Source: CAZMUD01 sp964569715
GTDB taxonomy: Bacteria; Chloroflexota; Dehalococcoidia; Dehalococcoidales; UBA2162
DNA: 16,794 bases
NCBI GenBank assembly: GCA_964569715.1
Contig: CAZMUD010000021.1
Location: 1 to 16,794 of the forward strand
Direction of reading: 5' to 3'
The position numbers were made by a program, and so were the translations under genes. Positions 1 through 7,062 of this stretch are shown piece by piece (the first letter of the stretch is position 1; each line of letters starts with the position of its first letter). A model generated the notes under the pieces. The model did no database searches. It saw only the letters and a list, made by a program, of their open reading frames with translations, and was not told where the DNA came from.

Positions 1-1446
1 ATGCTGGCTCTGGTTGATGGCCAGCCCCGGGTGATTAGCCTTAAAGAGGCGCTTCAGTATTATATCAATTTCCGCCGTGAGGTGATTACCCGGCGCTCTA
101 GGTTTGAACTGAAAGGGGCTAAGGCGAGGGCTCATATCCTGGAAGGGCTCAAAATCGCTTTAGACCAGATAGATAAGGTGATTACTACTATCCGAAAATC
201 TGAAACTGCTGAGAAGGCTCGCCAGAGTCTTATGACTGACTTTGACTTGTCCCAGGCTCAGGCGCAAGCCATTCTTGATATGCAGTTACGCCGACTGGCC
301 AATCTGGAGCGGCGCAAGATACTTGATGAATATACTGAGGTTTTGAAAAACATTGCTTATTTGGAAGACCTTCTGGCTAATCCCAGAAGAGTGCTTCTTC
401 TGATAAGGGATGATGTGAAGGAATTACAGTCTAAGTATGGTGACCCCCGGCGGACCGAGATAAGTGAGCAGGGAGAGGTGGAGTTTCGCGAGGAAGACCT
501 TGTCCCTCACCAAAGAGTGGTGGTGACGCTCAGTAACCGGGGATTTGTCAAAAGGGTGCCCTCCCATCTCTACACGCTACAGCATCGTGGTGGTAAGGGT
601 ATCAAAGGTATGGAAACCAGGGAGAACGATGCGGTAAGACTCCTGGTAGTGGCTGATACCCATGATAGCCTGCTGTTCTTCACCAACCGGGGCAAGGTTT
701 TTTGCCTTAAGTGCTATGAAATCCCGGCCGGTAGCTCGCGGACGGCTAAGGGGTTGGCGGTGATTAATCTTTTTCCTATTACTGAGGGTGAGAGGGTTAC
801 CGATATAGTATCAGTGTCTGATTTTACGCCGGATGCCTACCTATTGATGGCTACTCGCCTTGGTGAGATAAAAAAGACGGCTTTAGATAAATTTGCTTCA
901 GTGCGCAGTAGCGGTCTTATTGCTATGGATGTGGAGAAGGGAGACGAGCTGGTGGCAGCACGTTTAGCTACCGACAAGGACGACGTGATGATGATAACCC
1001 AAAAGGGGCAGTCAATCCGGTTTGCTGTATCCGGTGTGAGGGCTAGCTTGAGAACCAGCGGGGGAGTATGCGGCATCCGCCTTGGGTCTGATGACCAGGC
1101 AGTTAGTATGGAAGTTGCCTCTCCCAAAGCCTTCCTTTTAGTCGTTACCGCCAACGGCTTCGGTAAGCTCACTCCAATTAGTGGCTACCCCCGTCAAAAG
1201 CGCGCTGGCAGTGGGGTCAGGACCTTTAAGCTTACCGAGAAGACGGATGAGGTGGTTGCTGCTAAGCTTACTTCTCTGTCTCAACAAGTAATGATAATCT
1301 CTGCCGATGGTATTGTTATCCGTACCCCAGCCAAGGAACGAGACCCTAAGAAGGGTATCACTATTCAGGGGAGGAGCACTCAAGGGGTGCGGCTGATGAA
1401 GCTTGGTGATGGTGATAGGGTGGTGGCTATTGCTTGCCTTGGCTAG
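1..1446 (+). CDS. gyrA: DNA gyrase subunit A, C-terminal part (5' end outside window)
   Basis: This is the distal part of the A subunit of DNA gyrase, the ATP-dependent type II topoisomerase that introduces negative supercoils. The 481 visible residues begin near the end of the breakage-reunion domain: the opening stretch with GQPRVISLKEAL and RREVITRR resembles the region around residue 340 of E. coli GyrA. A coiled-coil segment follows (about 70-140), then the beta-pinwheel DNA-wrapping domain (about 165-478). A GyrA box, QHRGGKG, lies at residues 194-200. That motif favours GyrA over ParC, although its second residue is H where the usual motif has R or K. The active-site tyrosine lies upstream of the window, so the ATG at position 1 is probably an internal methionine. 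The protein ends soon after the last blade, with no long acidic tail. The next gene follows after 37 bases on the same strand. Confidence 0.95.
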   Translation: MLALVDGQPRVISLKEALQYYINFRREVITRRSRFELKGAKARAHILEGLKIALDQIDKVITTIRKSETAEKARQSLMTDFDLSQAQAQAILDMQLRRLANLERRKILDEYTEVLKNIAYLEDLLANPRRVLLLIRDDVKELQSKYGDPRRTEISEQGEVEFREEDLVPHQRVVVTLSNRGFVKRVPSHLYTLQHRGGKGIKGMETRENDAVRLLVVADTHDSLLFFTNRGKVFCLKCYEIPAGSSRTAKGLAVINLFPITEGERVTDIVSVSDFTPDAYLLMATRLGEIKKTALDKFASVRSSGLIAMDVEKGDELVAARLATDKDDVMMITQKGQSIRFAVSGVRASLRTSGGVCGIRLGSDDQAVSMEVASPKAFLLVVTANGFGKLTPISGYPRQKRAGSGVRTFKLTEKTDEVVAAKLTSLSQQVMIISADGIVIRTPAKERDPKKGITIQGRSTQGVRLMKLGDGDRVVAIACLG

Positions 1447-1483
1447 CCCTTGAGCCTGTCCCTAGTTAGGAAAAAGTTTGTAG

Positions 1484-2173
1484 ATGAAGTTACTTTTTAT
1501 TCCCGGTTCGGGGGGTCCTAAAGAGGCGTGGGTATATCAGACCGAATACTTTACTGATTCAGAAGCCATTGCCCTTCCCGGCCATCCTGATGGCGAACCT
1601 TGCTCCAGTGTGGATGAGTATGTGGAATGGCTGCGGGCTTATATTTACCAGCAGCGGTATCAAGATGTCGTTCTGGTTGGTCATTCCCTGGGGGGTGCCA
1701 TTGCTCAGCTTTATGGACTGAAATACGGTGATGAGGTAAAGGCCCTGGTCTTAATCGGAACCGGGGCTAGGTTGAGAGTACGTCCTGACATTCTGGCATT
1801 GGTGGAGGGGATGATTGGGGATGAAGGTGCCTGGAAGAAATATGTGGAAGATGGCTATAGCTCAGCTGGCCCTAAAGTTAGGCAGGCAGCGACGGAAGCC
1901 AGAATAAGAACAGGTCCGGCAGTGTTGCTTAACGATTTCCTCTGCTGTGATAAGTTTGACATTATGGACAGAGTTCACACTATTAAACTGCCGACCCTGG
2001 TTCTTTGTGGCAGTGGAGACGAGATGACACCAGTTAAATATACTAGGTATCTGGCTGATAAGATTGAGGGAGCCAGAGAGGTCATAATTGATGGTGCCAC
2101 TCATGGGGTGTCTAGAGAGAAACCCGGGGAAGTTAATCAAGCCATAGAGAGGTTTCTGGCTGGTCTTAGCTAA
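1484..2173 (+). CDS. Alpha/beta hydrolase (serine hydrolase fold), substrate unknown
   Basis: A 229-residue single-domain alpha/beta hydrolase, probably cytoplasmic, as no signal peptide is visible. The nucleophile elbow GHSLGG places the catalytic serine at residue 68. Asp179 in GSGDEMTP and His207 in GATHGVS complete a plausible triad at the expected spacing. The N-terminal PGSGG (7-11) would form the oxyanion-hole loop. A short lid lies between about 95 and 155 and includes a CC pair (154-155). The family covers esterases, lactonases, C-C hydrolases and others, and nothing here fixes the substrate. The gene starts 37 bases after gyrA and may be read through from it. Its ribosome binding site is weak (an AGGAAA-like stretch about 9 bases upstream). 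Its stop codon overlaps the stop of the convergent radical SAM gene. Confidence 0.85.
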   Translation: MKLLFIPGSGGPKEAWVYQTEYFTDSEAIALPGHPDGEPCSSVDEYVEWLRAYIYQQRYQDVVLVGHSLGGAIAQLYGLKYGDEVKALVLIGTGARLRVRPDILALVEGMIGDEGAWKKYVEDGYSSAGPKVRQAATEARIRTGPAVLLNDFLCCDKFDIMDRVHTIKLPTLVLCGSGDEMTPVKYTRYLADKIEGAREVIIDGATHGVSREKPGEVNQAIERFLAGLS

Positions 2174-3990
2174 AGCCCCCAGTGCTTTTGCTGGCAAGCT
2201 GGCTGCCAGCGTTCCAGTCCACAGCCGTTACAGGCTTCAGCACGGCAGTCGCCGGTCTTTCTACCATCCAGGGAGCGTTGATATTCCAGCTTTAGGAAAG
2301 CAGTGGTTACTCCCACATCAATATGAGCCCAGGGGAGTAGCTCGTCTAAGGAGCGCTGCCGCTGGGCGTAGAAGCCGGGTTCAAGCCCGGTCTCTTCAAA
2401 AGCGCCAGACCAGTTTTCGTAATTAAAGTGTTCCCCCCAGGAATCAAAGGTGCAGCCTAGCTGCCAGGCACGATGGATAACCCTACCCAATCGCCTATCT
2501 CCTCGTGACAGTGCTGCCTCAAGCAGGCTGACTCTAGGGTCTTGCCAGGATAACCTGGTCCCTTTCCGGTGCAACCCCTGCTTAAGAAGTTCATGCTTGG
2601 CGCTTAGCCCCTGTTCACTTTCCTGGGCTACCCACTGAAAAGGCGTGTGTGGCTTGGGTATGAAGGTGGCTAGGGTGATTCTTATCTGGGGTGTCCTCCC
2701 TTTTGCCCTTCTGCTCAAGGCGCGGACTTTGTCCACCAGACTAATAATGTCCTCTATATCATCCATGGTTTCTGCAGGCAAGCCGAGCATGAAATACAGC
2801 TTAAGGCCTGTCCAGCCTCTATCAAAAGCGGCAGCGGCCGTTTTCAGGAGTTCCTCTTCAGAGATGTTCTTGTTGATGCTCCGCCGCAGTCTTTCACTTC
2901 CTGCCTCGGGGGCAAAGGTAAGTCCTGTTTTCTTGTGGGAGGGCAGAGAGTCCATCAACTCCACCGAGAAGCTATTAATGTAAAGGCTGGGTAGTGACAG
3001 GGCAAGATTATGGTAGCGGTGGGACAGGCTGGCTACCAGCTCATCAATATGGGGGTAGTCGCTGGTGCTTAATGAGACTAAAGACACCTCGCTGTAGCCG
3101 CAGTTGGCAATAAGCTCCCCTATCGCCTGCACGACCTCCGGCTGAGACCGCTCACGTACCGGCCGATATATAATCCCTGCCTGGCAAAAACGGCAACCGC
3201 GACTGCAACCCCGCTGAATCTCTATCGCCCCCCGGTCATGGACCACTTCAATGTAAGGGACTACCGGTTTAGTGACCGGGGGAGGCAGCTTGGTCACTAT
3301 CCGCCGCTGAATGGTGGGTCTGGCCTCGGGCACGGTAGGCGTGATGCTTTTAACCAGACCATCAGCCTGGTATTCCACCTGATATAGGCTAGGCACATAG
3401 ACGCCAGGGATGGTTGCCACTTGGCGCAGTAGTTCTTCTTTGCCCGGCCGTTTCCAATTTCGGAAGCTATCAAGTAGCTCAAGCAACACCTCTTCACCAT
3501 CCCCGATTACAAAAAAGTCAATAAAGTCAGCCATCGGTTCCGGGTTGAGGACACAGCTACCGCCAGCTATTACTAGCGGGTGGGAGTCATTCCTCTCCGA
3601 AGCTAGAACTGGTATTTGAGCCAGGTCAAGCATATTCAATACATTGGTATAGGTGAGTTCATAGCCCAGGGAAAAGCCAATAATATCAAATTCTTTTAGC
3701 GGGTGCTTGGATTCTAGACTGAAGAGGGGGATATTCGCTTTCCGCATGGCGGCTGCCATATCTGACCACGGGGCGAAGACCCTTTCCGCAAGAACATCCG
3801 ACTGGCTGTTGAGTAGCTCGTAGAGGATAGGCAGAGCCATATTGGACATGCCAAGTTCATATAAATCAGGGTAGGAGAGGGCAATCTTGATGGGGGTTTT
3901 GTCCCAGTCCTTGACTATGCTGTTCCACTCACCCCCGGTATAGCGGGCCGGCTTGGTTACCTGGTGCAGTATGTTATTAAGATAGGACAA
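2170..3990 (-). CDS. B12-binding-type radical SAM protein, TIGR03960-like
   Basis: A 606-residue radical SAM protein that resembles the TIGR03960 family, whose reaction is not established. The N-terminal third looks like a degenerate cobalamin-binding-type domain, with conserved GFSLGYELTYTN and GGSCVLNPEPM stretches. The [4Fe-4S]/SAM motif CSRGCRFC gives Cys262, Cys266 and Cys269. The C-terminal part contains LPWAHIDVGV and a cysteine cluster with CNGCG (about 582-599), both typical of the family. I chose the TTG at 3988-3990 as start. GGAGGA lies 7 bases upstream and a perfect TATAAT (4012-4017, minus strand) puts the transcript start near 4005. An in-frame ATG at 4065 would extend the protein by 25 residues but lies upstream of that promoter and has no obvious ribosome binding site. 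The DUF2344 partner that often accompanies this family is not present here. Confidence 0.88.
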   Translation of the reverse strand: MSYLNNILHQVTKPARYTGGEWNSIVKDWDKTPIKIALSYPDLYELGMSNMALPILYELLNSQSDVLAERVFAPWSDMAAAMRKANIPLFSLESKHPLKEFDIIGFSLGYELTYTNVLNMLDLAQIPVLASERNDSHPLVIAGGSCVLNPEPMADFIDFFVIGDGEEVLLELLDSFRNWKRPGKEELLRQVATIPGVYVPSLYQVEYQADGLVKSITPTVPEARPTIQRRIVTKLPPPVTKPVVPYIEVVHDRGAIEIQRGCSRGCRFCQAGIIYRPVRERSQPEVVQAIGELIANCGYSEVSLVSLSTSDYPHIDELVASLSHRYHNLALSLPSLYINSFSVELMDSLPSHKKTGLTFAPEAGSERLRRSINKNISEEELLKTAAAAFDRGWTGLKLYFMLGLPAETMDDIEDIISLVDKVRALSRRAKGRTPQIRITLATFIPKPHTPFQWVAQESEQGLSAKHELLKQGLHRKGTRLSWQDPRVSLLEAALSRGDRRLGRVIHRAWQLGCTFDSWGEHFNYENWSGAFEETGLEPGFYAQRQRSLDELLPWAHIDVGVTTAFLKLEYQRSLDGRKTGDCRAEACNGCGLERWQPACQQKHWGL

Positions 3991-4011
3991 TTCGCTTCCT
4001 CCAGAATGCCC

Positions 4012-4017
4012 ATTATA
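4012..4017 (-). promoter_or_regulatory. -10 box for the radical SAM gene
   Basis: A perfect TATAAT on the minus strand. The predicted transcript starts near 4005, about 15 bases before the TTG start, and carries the GGAGGA ribosome binding site (3997-4002). No good -35 is visible at 16-18 bases (AAGTTT at best), so the promoter may be weak or activator dependent. Confidence 0.5.
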
Positions 4018-4119
4018 CTTTAAGCTGGGGGATGAAACTTTATGTAAATAAATATACCTTGACACTCTACCTGAATGCTATCAACATGGTTTTCACCGGC
4101 GGGAATAATTCGATTAAAG

Positions 4120-4848
4120 CTACTGTCCGAACCTCTCTCTAACCGCTGTCCACAGTGTTGAGGCTGCTGCGGTGGGGTCCGGTTCAGCGTATATTCCTCG
4201 ACCGACGATGGCATAGGCGCTGTGAGGCGCGACACTCTTAATAGCTTTCACAATATCCCCACCTTGGCCTTTACCTATGCCCGGAAAAAGGTAGCTTGGC
4301 GACGAGACACTGGGCTCTATGACCTTGCGATATTGGCATACACTGGCTAGCCTGGTTCCAGGAACAATGAAAGTCGTAACACCCAGTGCAGCAGCATCTC
4401 TGTAAATGCGCTCGGGCGCGGCATTCTCAATATAACCACCTTCTTCCACCAAATAGCCTTTGTGCGTCATCTCACCTCCGACTAAGGGTTCGATGCCGCG
4501 AGAGCGACAACCGTCTATTGTGGATCGGAGAGTTTCAATTCCAGACAATGGAAAAACTATGACAGCATCGATCCCTATTGCCTGTATGATGTCAAGAACC
4601 CTGCCGCCACATATATCTGGAATATCAGTCCCGAACTTTTGATGGTCATAAATCACTGGCTTGGTTGTAATTTGCTTGATCGTTCTCAGCGCCTCATTAA
4701 GTCCCTGAGCCAGCGCCAACTCCATCCCCACCTTGTAGCCGCAGATGAACGGCAAACTGGCGGTGGCCGTTATGAGCTTTCTCAGAGAGTTCAAATCGGG
4801 CACATCACAAGCCACGACTATGCCCCGTCGCTCAGAGAATAACGCCAT
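4120..4848 (-). CDS. Orotidine 5'-phosphate decarboxylase-like protein (divergent PyrF/HUMPS superfamily)
   Basis: A 242-residue TIM-barrel protein of the OMP decarboxylase superfamily, which makes UMP from OMP in classical members. Supporting motifs are GYKVG (37-41, substrate lysine Lys39), the catalytic region DHQKFGTD (Asp68, Lys71, Asp75), PGIG (189-192), QGGD (195-198) and VGRGIY (215-220, phosphate gripper) followed by a conserved DP (224-225). The catalytic spacing is D-x2-K-x3-D rather than the canonical D-x-K-x2-D, so this is a divergent group and the decarboxylase call is inference. It is the last gene of a leftward cassette that also holds a phosphoribosyltransferase-like gene; together they could carry out orotate to UMP. 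It sits 69 bases after the membrane-protein gene. The start has a GAGGAGAGG ribosome binding site. Confidence 0.75.
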   Translation of the reverse strand: MALFSERRGIVVACDVPDLNSLRKLITATASLPFICGYKVGMELALAQGLNEALRTIKQITTKPVIYDHQKFGTDIPDICGGRVLDIIQAIGIDAVIVFPLSGIETLRSTIDGCRSRGIEPLVGGEMTHKGYLVEEGGYIENAAPERIYRDAAALGVTTFIVPGTRLASVCQYRKVIEPSVSSPSYLFPGIGKGQGGDIVKAIKSVAPHSAYAIVGRGIYAEPDPTAAASTLWTAVRERFGQ

Positions 4849-4917
4849 GGTTACCTCTCCTCATAAGATAAGATGTTAGAACTTGCATAGGGCACCACTT
4901 TAGCCAACTCCTCCCCA

Positions 4918-5688
4918 TCATAACACTTGGTTAAGCCAGACGACAAATTGAACAACCCCATAGACTACCGGCGCTGCCATAGCTAAAAAGCCAAAGACAA
5001 CCAAAATAGCCTTCTTGCTGGTAAGCCACCCATAAAGTAAGCCCCGTGAGTATGTTATCCTCAATGTCTGGAATTCCACGTCCCGTGTCGAACTGAAATA
5101 GCATCTTACAGAACAGGCTTTTTCATCTGTAACAGGCTGATCTGCTATATTAAGCAACGGAATCCGCGTGGGAATGATGATATGAGCGGCACCCAGATTC
5201 AGGTGGAAAACGAGCCTTTCGCAAATCCGTGCCCACCAACCTGTAGGCTTAGGTGCAAGCACACATATTTCGCCATCCACTGGTGACAGAATCTTGACAT
5301 CATTAAAGGTGAACTCGCTACTCTTCGCGCTACCAGACCACGCCCCCGATTGGTGGGTAGTTACTTCCAACTCAATAGTTGACTGCCTATCCCACTGTGG
5401 CATATGTGCTATCACATTATAGTAGCTTACCCTGTACCACCTTTCCCGGGAAACAGGGTCACTCTCGTGCCCCCAGTTGTCAGGAAGGCTCGGGAAACCG
5501 GGAGGAGCATTACACCACACGGTCCTAAAGAAAGTGAAGGCGGGTCCCGGAGGAAAAGATATCTCCAAATTGTGAGGCGGAGTAACTAGTCCCTGTTTGA
5601 CCTCCCTTGGGTCTAGCTTAATATGCAAGCAGTGTTCAACGTCGAGATTCGATTCAGGCCTGATAATCCACTCGATGCGGTGAGGCAT
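4918..5688 (-). CDS. Unknown protein with a single C-terminal membrane anchor
   Basis: I do not recognise this 256-residue protein. It has no signal peptide. The body (about 1-215) is rich in predicted beta strands, aromatic residues and prolines, with cysteines at 20, 59, 142, 156, 192 and 196. One hydrophobic helix lies at about 227-251, preceded by Lys225-Lys226 and followed by only a few residues. This suggests a tail-anchored protein with its bulk in the cytoplasm (inferred from the positive-inside rule). Its start lies 12 bases after the stop of the phosphoribosyltransferase-like gene, and the ribosome binding site GAGGGG overlaps that stop, so the two are probably translationally coupled. 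The OMP-decarboxylase-like gene follows in the same direction. A membrane-anchored protein between two pyrimidine-type genes is unexpected. The reading frame is well supported; the function is unknown. Confidence 0.7.
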   Translation of the reverse strand: MPHRIEWIIRPESNLDVEHCLHIKLDPREVKQGLVTPPHNLEISFPPGPAFTFFRTVWCNAPPGFPSLPDNWGHESDPVSRERWYRVSYYNVIAHMPQWDRQSTIELEVTTHQSGAWSGSAKSSEFTFNDVKILSPVDGEICVLAPKPTGWWARICERLVFHLNLGAAHIIIPTRIPLLNIADQPVTDEKACSVRCYFSSTRDVEFQTLRITYSRGLLYGWLTSKKAILVVFGFLAMAAPVVYGVVQFVVWLNQVL

Positions 5689-5700
5689 TACCTAAACCCC

Positions 5701-6348
5701 TCAGTGCTCGGCTAGGACCGCATCTACGGCTTCTTTGGATTCTTTTGCTATTTGGTCAACCTTCGATGCCGGGATGATAAGACTGAGCATTCTCTCGGAA
5801 ATTCCCACCTCGCTCATTTCCCCATTCTTATTGAATTGCTGGTCATTCCATACTAGTACAGTCACGCCTACCACCTTTCCTCCCAGGTTTTCTACAGCCC
5901 TCACTGCTGGCTGCAGCTCCCTCCCAGTGGTGGCGTAGTCTGTGAGCACTACGACGTTAGCATCCTTAAGGGGGTGCTCGCCCGCTTCTTGAGGAAACTT
6001 TATCCTTTCGTGTGGAATGTCTTTGCGTAGGCGGACGACTAGGTGTGGAATACCGGTATGAATGGTTAGAGCTCCGGCCAACGTGAGTGCTCCAGTAGTG
6101 TTGGCCCGCTTTTCCAAGAGCGCGATGTAGTCCACCCGCTTCTTGGCTGCCCAGGCCTTCACCTCCCGAGACATCAACTCCACGGCAAGGCGACAAAAGG
6201 CGGGGTCTCTAAATGCGATATCGAAGTCGAAGTAGCGATCCAACTCGACGCCCGCATCCCCTATAAAGCTGCTACCCCTATAAAAGCCGGGTATAGCAAA
6301 TGCAGCCGAAAACCTGTCCTCCAGCTTATCGGACCAGTGAACTACCAT
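5701..6348 (-). CDS. Phosphoribosyltransferase-like protein, nearest to orotate phosphoribosyltransferase
   Basis: A 215-residue type I phosphoribosyltransferase-fold protein. The PRPP-binding loop is at 132-145 (VVVLTDYATTGREL): four hydrophobic residues, T136-D137, then TTG at 140-142. Upstream, the stretch TGALTLAGALTIHTGIPHLVVR (given in part: TGALTLAGAL, 85-94, then IPHLVVR) resembles the core of orotate phosphoribosyltransferases, and a conserved-looking RLRKD (106-110) sits where OPRTs carry basic residues. OPRT would join orotate and PRPP to give OMP, fitting the PyrF-like gene two positions downstream. The first acidic residue of the usual PRPP pair is replaced by Thr136, so activity and substrate are uncertain. 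The start overlaps the previous stop by one base (TAATG), with a strong AAGGAGGA ribosome binding site. The name PyrE is plausible but not assured. Confidence 0.75.
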   Translation of the reverse strand: MVVHWSDKLEDRFSAAFAIPGFYRGSSFIGDAGVELDRYFDFDIAFRDPAFCRLAVELMSREVKAWAAKKRVDYIALLEKRANTTGALTLAGALTIHTGIPHLVVRLRKDIPHERIKFPQEAGEHPLKDANVVVLTDYATTGRELQPAVRAVENLGGKVVGVTVLVWNDQQFNKNGEMSEVGISERMLSLIIPASKVDQIAKESKEAVDAVLAEH

Positions 6349-6773
6349 TATGCTTCCTCCTTCGTGAACGACCTTCCACGCTTTGAAAAGCGGTCTACCA
6401 ACTCCAAGTATTTCGCCGCCGCCTCACGCAGGTAATCCATACTTTCCTCCCAAGGTTGACCTGAGAGAGACGTTTGAACAAACTGTACCAAGGGAGTCAG
6501 GGCTTCGTCTATGTGGTAGATGGCCTTCCTGCCATCGCCTAACTTCGAGTCGAGAGAAACAGAAGAGTCTTGACCGAAATTCAAGAAAACATCATCGGCT
6601 GTCCTCTTAAAGAGGTAAACAGCAGCAGCGCTCTGACGATCCAAGCCCGCGTACACGTCCTCCCAAAAGAGATTACCTGTCAAACGTCGGATTCTCGCCA
6701 AGAGGGGCACGCCCCCCGCTTGAGAAGTATGTGGCAGCGCCAACAGCTGCTCTTTAAGCTGCTCCCAATTCAT
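6348..6773 (-). CDS. Unknown 141-residue protein, first gene of the XRE-controlled cassette
   Basis: I do not recognise this protein. It appears soluble and mainly helical, with no cysteine-based metal site and no membrane segment. It contains WEQLKEQL near the start, a central LFKRTADDVF (residues about 53-62), and a helical C-terminus ending in a basic SKRGRSF stretch. I chose the ATG at 6771-6773 because AGGAG lies 7 bases upstream. The frame stays open to an ATG at 6957-6959, adding 62 residues, but that segment is proline- and serine-rich with poor coding character and only a GGTGG-like ribosome binding site. The stop codon overlaps the start of the phosphoribosyltransferase-like gene (TAATG), so the two are almost certainly co-translated. 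It is read from the promoter at 6990-7018. Confidence 0.65.
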   Translation of the reverse strand: MNWEQLKEQLLALPHTSQAGGVPLLARIRRLTGNLFWEDVYAGLDRQSAAAVYLFKRTADDVFLNFGQDSSVSLDSKLGDGRKAIYHIDEALTPLVQFVQTSLSGQPWEESMDYLREAAAKYLELVDRFSKRGRSFTKEEA

Positions 6774-6983
6774 ATTATAACTCCTAGTATCACTCACTGC
6801 AACCAGCTTTGACATTTTGGCACGTATCACTGCCACTGTCAAGAACCGGTGTGAGGCTAAGTCAGAAGATAGACATTCTCGAGGGGCAATTGTGAGAGGG
6901 CTTGGATTAGGTGGTGGGAGCGAACAAACGAGACTTTGAGCGATTGTTTGTAGTCTCATACTTTACCACCGCTTTTTGTATTT
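6774..6983 (-). other. Long 5' leader of the leftward cassette, with a possible second promoter
   Basis: From the predicted transcript start near 6983 to the chosen ATG is about 210 bases. A second possible promoter lies inside it on the minus strand: TTGACA (6837-6842), 17 bases, then CAAAAT (6814-6819, only 4 of 6 matches). That would give a leader of about 34 bases. The whole leader is open in the frame of the first gene. Confidence 0.35.
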
Positions 6984-6989
6984 GCATTT

Positions 6990-7018
6990 ATTATAAACCA
7001 TATGGTGGAAAAAGTCAA
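6990..7018 (-). promoter_or_regulatory. Promoter of the leftward four-gene cassette
   Basis: On the minus strand: -35 TTGACT (7013-7018), a 17-base spacer, and a perfect -10 TATAAT (6990-6995). The predicted transcript start is near 6983. The spacer contains the palindrome ACCATATGGT (6997-7006), so a bound repressor would block RNA polymerase directly. Confidence 0.8.
6997..7006. promoter_or_regulatory. Operator 1, perfect 10-bp palindrome
   Basis: ACCATATGGT, a perfect palindrome in the spacer of the leftward promoter. It matches operator 2 at 9 of 10 positions; the centres are 41 bp apart, about four helical turns, so dimers on the two sites would lie on the same DNA face. Assigning it to the adjacent XRE protein is inference from position. 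Confidence 0.65.
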
Positions 7019-7026
7019 GAATTATA

Positions 7027-7055
7027 TTGACAATTATACCATTTGGTGTAATAAT
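7027..7055 (+). promoter_or_regulatory. Promoter of the XRE regulator gene
   Basis: A perfect -35 TTGACA (7027-7032), a 17-base spacer ending in TGT (an extended -10 TGn), and -10 AATAAT (7050-7055). The transcript is predicted to start near 7062, one base before the ATG. The spacer holds the palindrome ACCATTTGGT, consistent with autorepression. The -35 box lies 8 bases from that of the leftward promoter. Confidence 0.75.
7038..7047. promoter_or_regulatory. Operator 2, near-palindrome
   Basis: ACCATTTGGT in the spacer of the regulator's own promoter. Flanking bases extend the symmetry (ATTA on the left, TAAT on the right), giving a 20-bp imperfect palindrome at 7033-7052. It pairs with operator 1. 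Confidence 0.6.
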
Positions 7056-7062
7056 AAATTCC

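Noticed and set aside
837..1172. Minus-strand reading frame inside gyrA
   Set aside because: Overlaps the well-supported pinwheel domain of GyrA and shows no domain-like sequence or ribosome binding site.
7027..7062. TTG start giving 12 extra residues on the XRE protein
   Set aside because: That TTG is the first part of a perfect -35 box and lies upstream of the predicted transcript start.
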